From Holophagae bacterium (GTDB taxonomy: Bacteria > Acidobacteriota > Thermoanaerobaculia > Thermoanaerobaculales > Thermoanaerobaculaceae), in assembly GCA_012516935.1 (NCBI GenBank), contig JAAYVZ010000219.1:1-42000 (forward strand): a DNA stretch of 42,000 nucleotides, written 5' to 3'. Numbering within the stretch: the stretch's first letter is position 1; each line of letters opens with the position of its first letter. Shown one piece after another: positions 9,118 through 16,918 of this stretch. A model generated the notes under the pieces. It was not told the DNA's origin. It did no database searches and saw only the letters and a list, made by a program, of their open reading frames with translations. A program made the translations under genes and the position numbers.

Positions 9118-9993
9118 GTGAGCGACAGCGAAACGAGCCAGCAGTACAGGGGTGAGGTCTCGATGGGTGAGCTGCTCGACCGCTACGAGGTGCTCCTCTT
9201 GGACTCGTACGGGGTGCTGATCCACCAGCACGGACCGCTGCCCGGCGCCTTGGCCCTCGTCGGGACCATGAACGCGGTCGACAAACCCTACTACATCCTC
9301 ACCAACGACGCCTCTCGTTCCCCGGAGGCAGCCTCGCGCCGCTACCACTCCTTGGGTCTCGCCATCCCCCCCGAACGCATCATCACCTCGGGCTCCCTTA
9401 TCGCTCCCTACTTCGCGGCCAACGGCCTCCGCGGCGCCCGCTGCATCGTCCTCGGCCCCGCCGACTCGGAGCGCTACGTGCGCGAGGCGGGCGGTGAGGT
9501 CATCCCGGCGAGCAACGATGCCGAGCCGGACGTGGTGACGATCTGCGACGAGAGTGGGTTCCCGTACCTGGAGACGGTGGACGCGGTGCTGACGGCGGTT
9601 TTCCGGTGTCTGGATGCCGGCAAGGAGCTGCATTTGGTGCTGCCCAACCCCGACCTCATCTTCCTTCGCAGTGAGCACAGCTACGGGCTGACAGCCGGCA
9701 GCATCGCGCTCGTGCTGGAGGCGGCGATGGCGCTCCGCTATCCGGACGGGAAGCATCCGCGTTTCGTGCCCCTCGGCAAGCCGCACGCGCCGATCTTCGA
9801 GGAGGCGCTGCGTCGGAGCGGAACTCGCAGCATGGTCATGATCGGCGACCAGCTCAGCACCGACATCAAAGGCGCGCGCTCCTTCGGCCTGGACTCGGCG
9901 CTCGTGCCCACCGGGTTGACGCACATCGGCGCAGGTGGGCTGGGGGACAGCTATCCCACGTACGTGCTGCCAACCCTCGTGCGAGGCCGCTGA
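9118..9993 (+). CDS. HAD superfamily class IIA hydrolase (NagD-like)
   Basis: Predicted phosphatase of 291 residues. Motif I is LLLDSYGVL, with the nucleophile at D29; the usual second Asp at position +2 is Tyr31, as in the class IIA subgroup with D-x-W-G in place of D-x-D-G. Motif II is TNDASR, the motif III lysine is in LGKPHAPIFEEAL and motif IV is MIGDQLSTDIKGA, so the rest of the active site is complete. The sugar- or nucleotide-phosphate substrate cannot be told from sequence. The GTG at 9118 is chosen because GGAGG sits eight bases upstream (9105-9109); a GTG at 9103 and an ATG at 9163 are alternatives. A TAGAAT box lies at 9088-9093. The downstream glycosyltransferase starts ten bases after this stop, suggesting cotranscription. 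Confidence 0.85.
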   Translation: MSDSETSQQYRGEVSMGELLDRYEVLLLDSYGVLIHQHGPLPGALALVGTMNAVDKPYYILTNDASRSPEAASRRYHSLGLAIPPERIITSGSLIAPYFAANGLRGARCIVLGPADSERYVREAGGEVIPASNDAEPDVVTICDESGFPYLETVDAVLTAVFRCLDAGKELHLVLPNPDLIFLRSEHSYGLTAGSIALVLEAAMALRYPDGKHPRFVPLGKPHAPIFEEALRRSGTRSMVMIGDQLSTDIKGARSFGLDSALVPTGLTHIGAGGLGDSYPTYVLPTLVRGR

Positions 9994-10003
9994 GACCGAG
10001 GTC

Positions 10004-11116
10004 GTGAGCACGCTCCGTCTGGCTGTTTTCGTGACGCCCCACGGCTTCGGCCACGCCGCCCGGGCCTGTGCGGTGATGGAGGCGATCCGGAGCCTCAGGC
10101 CCGAGGTACGTTTCGAGGTCTTCACTTCGGTGCCGGGTTGGTTTTTCTCCGCTTCGCTGGAACACGGTTTCCGGCTTCACCCGCTGTTCACCGATGTGGG
10201 TCTGGTGCAACGGACGACCCTGCACGAGGATCCCGCGGCGACGGCCGCGGTTCTCGAGAGGTTCGTGCCGTTCGATTCGGCAGCCGTGTGCCTCCTCGCC
10301 GATCTGGTGGTGCGAGCGGGTTGTGATGGGGTGCTCGTGGACATCTCACCGCTCGGAATCGAGGTCGGCCGCGCCGCTGGGCTTCCCGTCGTGTTGGTCG
10401 AGAACTTCCTTTGGAGCTGGATCTACGAGGCCTACGTCGGCGAGGTGCCGGCCCTCAGGCGACCGATAGAGGTGCTGGCGGCGAGCTTCGCCCGCGCGAC
10501 CCACCGGGTACGGTGCGAGCCGGTGTGCGGCCCGGGCGACGCCGACCTCACCGTCGCCCCGGTGAGCCGGCGCGCCAGGGCTGGCAGGGATGCGACCCGC
10601 CGCGCGCTCGGCGTCGCTGAGAGCCGACCGCTCGTACTGGTGACGATGGGCGGTACACCCTGGCGCCCCTCGAGCCTGGCGCCGCTGGAACGCCGGCCGG
10701 ACATCACCTTCGTCATCCCAGGGGCCACCGACACCCATGTACGGCATGCGAACCTGGAGTTGCTCCCGCGTCACTCGCGCTTCTTCCACCCCGACCTGAT
10801 GGCGGCGGCGGACGTGGTGATCGGCAAAGTCGGCTATAGCACCGTCGCCGAGGCGTTCCGCGCCGGCGTGCCGCTCGGCTATGTGTCGCGGCAGCGCTTT
10901 CCCGAGTCGCCGGCGATCGAGCGGTTCATCGGCGAGCGTATGCAGGGCCTCGCCGTCACCACCGAGGAGGCCCAGACCTCGGGGTGGGTCTACCTGCTCG
11001 ACGCGCTGCTCGCGATGCCGCGCCGGGCGCGGGACGAGGACGGTGCAGGCGAGGTGGCGGCGTTCGTCCTCGCGGTCCTGGGGGCTGGGACGCGACCGGT
11101 GCGTGTGTCAAGATAG
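10004..11116 (+). CDS. GT28/MurG-like glycosyltransferase-fold protein
   Basis: This 370-residue protein has a GT-B layout. An N-terminal glycine-rich loop (TPHGFGHAARACAVMEAI, near residues 12-29) resembles the donor/acceptor loop of GT28 enzymes and of the N-terminal half of L-arabinokinase-like proteins. A second nucleotide-binding-like half contains VLVTMGGTPW and DVVIGKVGYSTVAEAFRAGVPLGYV, the signature that binds the sugar-nucleotide diphosphate in MurG-type enzymes. There is no signal peptide or membrane segment, so it should act in the cytoplasm or at the inner membrane face. It starts with GTG ten bases after the HAD phosphatase gene, and the two may act in one sugar pathway. The substrate is unknown. 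Confidence 0.75.
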   Translation: MSTLRLAVFVTPHGFGHAARACAVMEAIRSLRPEVRFEVFTSVPGWFFSASLEHGFRLHPLFTDVGLVQRTTLHEDPAATAAVLERFVPFDSAAVCLLADLVVRAGCDGVLVDISPLGIEVGRAAGLPVVLVENFLWSWIYEAYVGEVPALRRPIEVLAASFARATHRVRCEPVCGPGDADLTVAPVSRRARAGRDATRRALGVAESRPLVLVTMGGTPWRPSSLAPLERRPDITFVIPGATDTHVRHANLELLPRHSRFFHPDLMAAADVVIGKVGYSTVAEAFRAGVPLGYVSRQRFPESPAIERFIGERMQGLAVTTEEAQTSGWVYLLDALLAMPRRARDEDGAGEVAAFVLAVLGAGTRPVRVSR

Positions 11117-11122
11117 CTACCC

Positions 11123-11608
11123 GTGCCGACGTTCATGACGCCCGACGAGATCCTCCCCGCCGTCACGCCCGACCTTTTGAGAGAGGTACGCGCGCTCTTC
11201 AAGGAGTATGCGTCGTCCCTGGGTATCGACCTGTCGTTCCAGGACCTCGCGCACGAGATCGAGGGCCTGCCCGGGGCCTACGCGGCGCCCGATGGCGCCC
11301 TGCTGGTCGCCAAGGTGCAGGGGAAGGTCGCCGGCTGCGTCGGCGTCTGCCGGTTTGCCGGTGACGTCTGCGAGATGAAGCGGCTGTTCGTGCGCCACAG
11401 CTTTCGGAACCGAGGTGTGGGACGGCGGTTGGCTGTCGCGAGCCTTGACGAGGCGCGAGCTCTCGGCTTTCGGGTGATGCGTCTCGACACGGTTCCGTGG
11501 ATGCGCGAGGCGCTGGCGCTGTACCGGTCGCTCGGGTTCGTCGAGATCCCGCCCTACCGCTTCAGCCCCGTCGCCGGAGCGGTGTTCCTCGAGCGTGAGC
11601 TCGGCTGA
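11123..11608 (+). CDS. GNAT family N-acetyltransferase
   Basis: A 161-residue acetyltransferase of the GNAT fold. The acetyl-CoA-binding motif A is visible as MKRLFVRHSFRNRGVGRRLA (about residues 89-108), with the R/Q-x-x-G-x-G/A pattern in RNRGVGR, followed by the motif B helix and the ALALYRSLGFVEI segment. The substrate cannot be inferred; small GNATs of this type modify amino acids, amines or protein N-termini. The GTG start is six bases after the glycosyltransferase stop, so it belongs to the same transcript as the HAD and glycosyltransferase genes. No strong Shine-Dalgarno is present; an ATG at 11135 is the alternative start. It converges with spmB, with 15 bases between the two stops. 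Confidence 0.85.
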   Translation: MPTFMTPDEILPAVTPDLLREVRALFKEYASSLGIDLSFQDLAHEIEGLPGAYAAPDGALLVAKVQGKVAGCVGVCRFAGDVCEMKRLFVRHSFRNRGVGRRLAVASLDEARALGFRVMRLDTVPWMREALALYRSLGFVEIPPYRFSPVAGAVFLERELG

Positions 11609-11623
11609 CGGTCACTGCAGGGG

Positions 11624-12154
11624 TCAGACGAACAGCCACCGGCACACGAGCAGCGCGGCGCCGAGCCCGGTCAGATCGCCGATGAGCCCGGCAGCGACAG
11701 CGTGTCGGGTCCGGACCACGCCGACCGCGCCGAAGTACACAGCCAGCACATAGAACGTCGTCTCGGTCGAGCCGTACATGGTGGCGGCCAGCAGGCCGAT
11801 GAACGAGTCGGGCCCATGCGTCTTGGACAGCTCGCTCACGAGCCCGAGGGTGCCCGAGCCCGACAGCGGCCGCAGCAGGGCGACCGGCAGAACCTCGGCT
11901 GGGAGACCGATCGCGTCGGTCAGCGGGGAGAGCGCTCGCACCGCGAGGTCCAGCGCCCCCGAGGCACGCAGCATCGAGATGGCGACGAGGATCGCGACGA
12001 GGAACGGGATGATGCGCACTGCCGTCTCGAAGCCCTCCTTGGCGCCCTCCACGAAGCTCTCGTAGACCTTCACCCGCCGCACCGCGCCGACCCCCACCAC
12101 GAGCAGCAGCAGCACCGGGATCGCCCACGTCGAGACCGCCTGCAGCGCCGTCAC
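11624..12154 (-). CDS. spmB: SpmB-like nucleoside recognition (gate) domain membrane protein
   Basis: Integral membrane protein of 176 residues whose features match SpmB: a first helix (IPVLLLLVVGVGAV), then KVYESFVEGAKEGFETAVRIIPFLVAILVAISMLRASG, PLSGSGTLG and a conserved STETTFYVLAVYFGAVGV segment. The GTG start overlaps the spmA stop by four bases (GTGA), so the two halves are translated together. In Bacillus SpmA/SpmB affect spore-core dehydration, but homologues are widespread in non-sporulating bacteria with unknown transport substrates. No sporulation genes are visible in this window, so a sporulation role is not implied. Confidence 0.88.
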   Translation of the reverse strand: MTALQAVSTWAIPVLLLLVVGVGAVRRVKVYESFVEGAKEGFETAVRIIPFLVAILVAISMLRASGALDLAVRALSPLTDAIGLPAEVLPVALLRPLSGSGTLGLVSELSKTHGPDSFIGLLAATMYGSTETTFYVLAVYFGAVGVVRTRHAVAAGLIGDLTGLGAALLVCRWLFV

Positions 12155-12771
12155 GAGCCCGCCTCCGGGCCGGCCGGTCGGGCCGGGAGGCGAAAGACCG
12201 GGAGCCGGGCGAGGAGCCTGGCGGCGGTGGCCGCCACCGCGGTGGCGGTCGCGGAGGCCAAGATCGTCGGGCCGAGGATAGCCGTGGGGCTCGTCGAGCC
12301 GAGGGCCACCCGCACGCCGATGATCGTCGCTGGCACCAAGGTGATGCACGACGAGTTGAGGGCCAGAAACGTCACCATGGCGTCGGAAGCTGTGCCCGGG
12401 TGAGCATTGAGCGTGTCCAGCTCCGCCATCGCCTTGAGGCCGAGCGGCGTGGCGGCGTTGCCGAGCCCGAGCCAACTGGCGGCGAGGTTCATCACCATCG
12501 CACCGAGCGCCGGGTGGTCGGCCGGAACACCGGGAAAAAGGCGGCGAGCAAGGGGTCGGATGGCGCGAGCCAGCAGCTCGACCAAGCCGCCGCGCTCGGC
12601 AACCTTCATGACGCCGAGCCACAGCGCCATCACCCCGACCAGGCCGAGCGCGATGTCGACCGCGGTCGTGGCTCCATCGAACGCTGCCTTGGTGACCGCC
12701 TCGAGCCGGCCGTTGACCGCCCCGACCACCAGCGCGATGACCATCAGGCCGATCCAGATCCAGTTCAGCAT
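12151..12771 (-). CDS. spmA: SpmA-like nucleoside recognition (gate) domain membrane protein
   Basis: A 206-residue polytopic membrane protein, partner of SpmB. The start MLNWIWIGLMVIALVVGAVNG is typical, followed by the Gate domain with GLVGVMALWLGVMKVAERGGL and the NLAASWLGLGNAATPLGLKAM motif. The frame extends upstream to 12798, but the ATG at 12771 aligns with known family starts. It is divergent from the ClpX-like ATPase gene, with about 100 bases between the starts. The protein pair probably forms one membrane gate or transporter. Its substrate is unknown; the name 'nucleoside recognition' comes from a shared domain and does not show that nucleosides are carried. Confidence 0.88.
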   Translation of the reverse strand: MLNWIWIGLMVIALVVGAVNGRLEAVTKAAFDGATTAVDIALGLVGVMALWLGVMKVAERGGLVELLARAIRPLARRLFPGVPADHPALGAMVMNLAASWLGLGNAATPLGLKAMAELDTLNAHPGTASDAMVTFLALNSSCITLVPATIIGVRVALGSTSPTAILGPTILASATATAVAATAARLLARLPVFRLPARPAGPEAGS

Positions 12772-12875
12772 CACCACCCCCGTGTCTTCGCCGCGCATTG
12801 TAGGGCCGGCCGACGGGCGGATGCGGTACCATGACCGATCCTGCCGGACACGCTCCCGGCGGCGATGGAGGCAAC

Positions 12876-14015
12876 GTGAGCACGAGTGAAGGTTCGGGCC
12901 GGCCGCTGCGGCCGGTGGAGGAGATCACCCCACCGGAGATCCTCTCCGAGCTGCGACACGGGGTGCTGGGACAGGACGCGGCACTGCGCTACGTCTCGGT
13001 GGCGATCTACAAGCACGCCTCGGGCCGGGTCTCGGGAAACCTCCTCCTGATCGGCAACTCCGGCACCGGTAAGACGACCATCATCAACAACATCCAGCGT
13101 ATCTATCGGGAGGTTCCCGAATACCATCCACTGCGCGTGATGACGATCATCAACGCCAACCTGCTGGTCGACTCCGACCGCATGGAGTTCCGCCCCGAAC
13201 GGCTGTTCGTCGCCCTCGAGCAGCGCGCCCGGGCCGTCATCGGCCACGACCCGACGCCGGAGGAGCTCAAGGCGGCGATGGAACGGGCGACCATCTGCAT
13301 CGACGAGGTGGACAAGATGTCCGGCATCATCGCCGGCAAGCCGAACGCCCTCGGCGTGGTGCTCCAGCAGGGGCTGCTGACGCTCATGGAGGGCGACATC
13401 GTCCCGTTCACCGCCCACTTCGTGGAGGACGGCGTCGAGCGGGCGCGCGTCCTCGAGCTCGACACCTCGGGGATGATGTTCATCTGCGCTGGAGCGTTCG
13501 AGGGGCTGTACGACCAGGTCTACCTGCGAGTCACCACCCCCGGCAGCGGCGAGAAGCTCAAGTCCACGGCGATCCGCACCGCCGACGGGCAGGTCCGCAT
13601 CGAGACCCGCTTCGCGCTCGGCGACTACTTCAAGATCGAGGACCTTTTCACCTTCGGGATGGTGCCGCAGTTCACGGCCCGTTTCGATAACGTGGTGCTG
13701 CTGTCCGATCTCGGGGTCGACGTGCTGCGGCAGATCCTCCTCGGCTCCCTCGACTCGCCGTTCGTGCGCTCCCGCGACTTCTTCCGCATCATGGGGATCG
13801 AGCTGGAGATCGAGGACCTGGCCGCCAGCCTCATCGCCGAGCAGGCCGAGAAGCACTCCCGCACCGGAGCCCGGGCGCTGCGCACCATCTTCGGCCGCAT
13901 CGCCAACCCGCTCGAGTTCGACCCCAGTGCCAACGGCGCGCTGCAGACGGCGCCCGACGGACGCCGCCGCCTCGTGATCACGGCCGTGCAGGTGCGTCAG
14001 GTGCTGGGACTGTAG
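12876..14015 (+). CDS. ClpX-like AAA+ ATPase without zinc domain
   Basis: A 379-residue AAA+ protein clearly related to ClpX: TPPEILSELRHGVLGQDAAL, Walker A GNSGTGKT (60-67), Walker B CIDEVDK (141-147), LQQGLLTLMEGDI, MFICAGAFEGL, the FGMVPQFTARF box with R269, and the sensor-2 segment SRTGARALRTI with R333. It differs from ClpX in three visible ways. The N-terminal zinc-binding domain is missing. The GYVG pore-loop region is replaced by NLLVDSDRMEF. No IGF tripeptide occurs in the segment before the DLFTFG box, where ClpX docks on ClpP. It is therefore probably a ClpP-independent remodelling ATPase. The GTG at 12876 has GGAGG four bases upstream; an ATG at 12831 would add 15 glycine/proline-rich residues. 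No clpP is adjacent. Confidence 0.82.
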   Translation: MSTSEGSGRPLRPVEEITPPEILSELRHGVLGQDAALRYVSVAIYKHASGRVSGNLLLIGNSGTGKTTIINNIQRIYREVPEYHPLRVMTIINANLLVDSDRMEFRPERLFVALEQRARAVIGHDPTPEELKAAMERATICIDEVDKMSGIIAGKPNALGVVLQQGLLTLMEGDIVPFTAHFVEDGVERARVLELDTSGMMFICAGAFEGLYDQVYLRVTTPGSGEKLKSTAIRTADGQVRIETRFALGDYFKIEDLFTFGMVPQFTARFDNVVLLSDLGVDVLRQILLGSLDSPFVRSRDFFRIMGIELEIEDLAASLIAEQAEKHSRTGARALRTIFGRIANPLEFDPSANGALQTAPDGRRRLVITAVQVRQVLGL

Positions 14016-14024
14016 GAGCAGTGG

Positions 14025-14936
14025 TCATACCGCCGGCAGGAGGAGCTTCCAGACGAGGTAGGTAGCCAGCGAGGCGACGGTCGTCACCAGCACGCAGGCA
14101 CCAGCGAGGTCGGTGTCGCCGCCGAGATCAGCGGCGACGGAGTAAGAAGCGACGGCATCGGGAGCGGCGAGGAGCAGGACCCCGACGGCGGTCTCCAGCG
14201 GTGGTCGCCCCAGTGTCGTCAGAAGCCACAAACCGAGGGCCGGGAGCGCCACCAGCTTGAGGATTGCGGCGGCAAGAGCCGGTCGCCAGACGTCGTGAAG
14301 GCGCTGTGCTTGAAGCTGGGCGCCGAGGGCGAGCAGCGCGCCGGGCAACGCAAAGTCACCGAGGGTGCCGAGAGTCACCGCCAGCCACCGCCAGGGGTGC
14401 CAGGCGACCGCAGCTAGACCGAGTCCGACGAACGCCGAGGCGACCATTGGGTTGACCAGCGTGCCGAGGAGGGCGCGCGACATCCCTCGGTGTTGCGGTC
14501 GTGCGAGCTCCAACACCAACACACTCAGTACGTTCATCGTCGGGATCAGGAGCGAGGCCGTGAGAGCGGCCAGGCGCAGCCCGGGGTCGCCGTAGCTGGC
14601 AAGGATGAGGGGGAACGAGAGGTAGACGATGTTGCCACGCATGGCCGCCTGGGCCATCACTCCCAGCCGGGGTCCGGGGAGCCGTCCCACTCTGCCGGCA
14701 ATCCAGCCGACCACCGCGAAGAGCACCGTGGCACCTATCACCACGCCGACCAGCACCGGGGAGAGGTTCTTCTCGATCCTCGAAGTGCCGATCGTGGAGA
14801 GAAACAGAGCGGGCAACGCCAAGTTCGCGACCAACCGGTTGAGGCCGGTGGCCGCCGCCGTGTCGACGAGCCCCCAGCGGCGGGCTGCAAAGCCGAGGAA
14901 GAGCAGCAGGAAGGTGGAGACGAGGCCGGTGAGCAT
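14025..14936 (-). CDS. AEC family auxin-efflux-type permease
   Basis: A 303-residue membrane protein of the AEC (auxin efflux carrier) family, bacterial examples of which export malate or other organic acids. It has about ten hydrophobic helices in a five-plus-five arrangement. The first starts at MLTGLVSTFLLLFLGF, and the family motifs LVANLALPALFLS and GNIVYLSFPLILASYGDPGL are visible. The second half contains GALLALGAQL and LLLAAPDAVASYSVAADLGG, typical of the C-terminal repeat. ATG at 14936 is preferred on family alignment over the in-frame TTG at 14951. It converges with the ClpX-like gene, nine bases between stops, and is divergent from the SDR gene. The substrate is not predictable. 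Confidence 0.87.
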   Translation of the reverse strand: MLTGLVSTFLLLFLGFAARRWGLVDTAAATGLNRLVANLALPALFLSTIGTSRIEKNLSPVLVGVVIGATVLFAVVGWIAGRVGRLPGPRLGVMAQAAMRGNIVYLSFPLILASYGDPGLRLAALTASLLIPTMNVLSVLVLELARPQHRGMSRALLGTLVNPMVASAFVGLGLAAVAWHPWRWLAVTLGTLGDFALPGALLALGAQLQAQRLHDVWRPALAAAILKLVALPALGLWLLTTLGRPPLETAVGVLLLAAPDAVASYSVAADLGGDTDLAGACVLVTTVASLATYLVWKLLLPAV

Positions 14937-15085
14937 GCCCACGGCCGGCAAGTCTACGCGAGTCGATGGCGTTCTGCGAAGGTGCGTCGGGCGTGCTCAG
15001 CGCTCGGGGTACCGGCCACCGTCGGTGTCCCGCTTTCTCGCGGTGCGCCCGCCCGGCGTTGCCCGGCTGAGGTAGGCTTGGCTCG

Positions 15086-15886
15086 ATGACGAGGAGCAGC
15101 TTGCTCGGGGCGGTGGCGTTGGTGACCGGGGCCTCATCGGGGATCGGCGAGGCGGTGGCGCGTGAGCTGGCCCGCCGCGGCGCCGCGGTCGGGTTGCTCG
15201 CGCGCCGGCTCGACCGGCTCGAGGCGCTCGCCGACGGGATCCGCTCAGCTGGCGGTCGGGCTGTAGCCGCGGCTTGCGACGTGGCTCGGGATGGCGAGAT
15301 CGGCCGCGCCGTCCGGTGCGTCCGCGGTGAGCTCGGGCCGCTCTCGATGGTGGTGGCCAACGCCGGGTTCGGGGTGTCTGGAAAGGTCGACGAGGTCGGC
15401 GTCGAAGGGTTTCGCCACCAGTACGAGACCAACGTCTTCGGCGTGGTTCGGACCGTTGCGGCGACGCTCGAGGATCTGCGCTCGACCCGCGGCGTCATCG
15501 CCATCCTCGGCAGCGTCGCGGGCTATCTCGGGGTTCGCGGCCAGGCCCCGTACTGCTCGAGCAAGGCGGCAGTGCGCGTGATCGCCCAGTCGCTGTGGGC
15601 CGAGCTGCGCCGCGATGGTGTGGGGGTGGTGCTCGTCTCGCCGGGGTACGTGGCGAGCGAGATCCGCCGACACGGCGATGGCGGCAGTCTCGAGCCCGAC
15701 CCGGTGCCGACCTGGCTCATCATGCCGGCACACAAGGCGGCGCGGCGCATCGTGGACGCCATGGTTTGCCGGCGGCAGGAGGTCGTGCTGACCGCCCACG
15801 GCCGCCTCGGCGCCTGGCTCGCCCGGCTCGTTCCCGGTCTTCTCGTGCGCCTGCTCGCCCCGACCCGTTCCAGAGTCGAAAGCTGA
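15086..15886 (+). CDS. Short-chain dehydrogenase/reductase
   Basis: Classical SDR of 266 residues. The cofactor motif TGASSGIGEAVA lies at 14-25, and NAG at 92-94 stabilises the central sheet. The catalytic residues are S143, Y156 and K160 in the YCSSK arrangement. An Ala-Arg-Arg stretch after the second strand (LLARRLDRLEAL) favours NADP(H). The C-terminal tail carries a basic/hydrophobic helix (LGAWLARLVPGLLVRLLAP) that could attach to membrane, as in the DltE/YqjQ-like SDRs. The substrate is unknown. The last four codons (VES-stop) are supplied by a short repeat that recurs elsewhere in the window. A TAGGCT box seven bases before the ATG could make the transcript leaderless. Confidence 0.87.
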   Translation: MTRSSLLGAVALVTGASSGIGEAVARELARRGAAVGLLARRLDRLEALADGIRSAGGRAVAAACDVARDGEIGRAVRCVRGELGPLSMVVANAGFGVSGKVDEVGVEGFRHQYETNVFGVVRTVAATLEDLRSTRGVIAILGSVAGYLGVRGQAPYCSSKAAVRVIAQSLWAELRRDGVGVVLVSPGYVASEIRRHGDGGSLEPDPVPTWLIMPAHKAARRIVDAMVCRRQEVVLTAHGRLGAWLARLVPGLLVRLLAPTRSRVES

Positions 15887-15888
15887 AG
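15875..15888 (+). repeat. Copy 1 of the gene-end repeat GTCGAAAGCTGAAG
   Basis: GTCGAAAGCTGAAG overlaps the end of the SDR gene and encodes its last three residues (VES) and the TGA stop. Near-identical copies lie at 18202-18215 (minus) and 41803-41816 (plus), each at a gene 3' end. Confidence 0.6.
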
Positions 15889-15992
15889 CTCCAGGACCGA
15901 GTCTCGGGTGCTCGCCCGACCCCAAGGATTGCTTCTGACGCTCGGTCCTCGACCTCGGGCCGGGTGCGCAGGGGCCGGGGTATCATCAGCTC

Positions 15993-16625
15993 ATGCGTCT
16001 GCCCCGACCGCTCGACCCTGTGGAGCTGCGCGTCATGGGGAGCCTGCTCGAGAAGCAGCAGACCACCCCGGAGTACTACCCACTCACGCTCAACGCCCTG
16101 GTCGCCGCGTGCAACCAGAAATCCAACCGTGAGCCGACCATGGAGCTCACGTCCGAAGAGGTACGCGGGGCGCTCGAACGGCTGCGCGCCGATGTGCTGG
16201 TGTGGCCGGTGGAGGGCGCCCGGGCGGAGCGCTGGGAGCACAACGCCGACCGCTCGTGGGAGCTCGATCCACCGTCGCGGGCGATCGTCACCGAGCTGCT
16301 GCTGCGCGGGCCGCAGACTCCGGGCGAGCTACGCGGACGGGGCGAGCGGATGTATGCCTTCGGGAGCCTCGCCGAGGTGGAGTCGGTGCTGCGGCGGCTG
16401 GCCTCGGGCCCCGAGCCGCTCGTCGTCGAGCTGCCGCGGGCTCCCGGACAGAAGGAGAGCCGGTGGACGCACCTGCTGGGAGAGCCTCCGAACCTTTCGG
16501 TGGCGGCGGTCGCTGCGCCGCACGCGAGGAGCGACGAGCTCGCCGAGCGCATTGCCGGTCTCGAACAGCGGCTGGAGACGCTGGAGCAGCGGCTCGGGGC
16601 GCTGCTCGTTCGCCTGGAACGGTGA
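15993..16625 (+). CDS. YceH/DUF480 family protein
   Basis: A 210-residue YceH-family protein built of two tandem winged-helix-like domains. Family marks are PLDPVELRVMGSLLEKQQTTPEYYPLTLNALVAACNQKSNREP at 6-48 and the second-domain segment LLLRGPQTPGELRGR near residues 107-121. The C-terminus is a short coiled coil (SDELAERIAGLEQRLETLEQRL, about 179-200) that probably dimerises. The function is not established for the family; a DNA-binding role is suggested only by the fold. TATCAT sits six bases before the ATG, again compatible with a leaderless transcript. It is 106 bases downstream of the SDR gene and upstream of aroC on the same strand. Confidence 0.9.
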   Translation: MRLPRPLDPVELRVMGSLLEKQQTTPEYYPLTLNALVAACNQKSNREPTMELTSEEVRGALERLRADVLVWPVEGARAERWEHNADRSWELDPPSRAIVTELLLRGPQTPGELRGRGERMYAFGSLAEVESVLRRLASGPEPLVVELPRAPGQKESRWTHLLGEPPNLSVAAVAAPHARSDELAERIAGLEQRLETLEQRLGALLVRLER

Positions 16626-16918
16626 GCGCAGGCGGACCGCCCGGCGATCCGACGGGCGCACCCGGCAGGGGAGGGGCGATACCCAGCCACGGTGAGCCCA
16701 ATGGGCTGGCCGGCTGAGCCGCAGCACCACCGCCGGTGGCGCCGGCAGTGCGCCGCACGCGCAGCCCCCTGTCGGTTCGTTGGCGCGCTGATAGCGGTGG
16801 TGGCGGCCAGCGCCGCGGTCGGCGCGCGCCGTGCGGAGGTACTCGCGGCCGACCCGCAGCTCGGCGTCCGCGGTTCGAAGCTGTTCGTACGGACGCGTTT
16901 TCGCGCATAATGAGAGCG

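Noticed and set aside
12771-13856. Minus-strand frame of 361 codons opposite the ClpX-like gene
   Set aside because: The composition is low-complexity (Asp/His/Val/Gly-rich), with no domain, and it is wholly antisense to an AAA+ gene with all its motifs.
16692-16910. Small frame of 72 codons upstream of aroC with one hydrophobic stretch (VGALIAVVAASAAVGA)
   Set aside because: It has a GTG start without a Shine-Dalgarno and arginine-rich flanks, and it runs into the aroC promoter and start. The hydrophobic stretch could be chance alanine/valine codons in GC-rich DNA.
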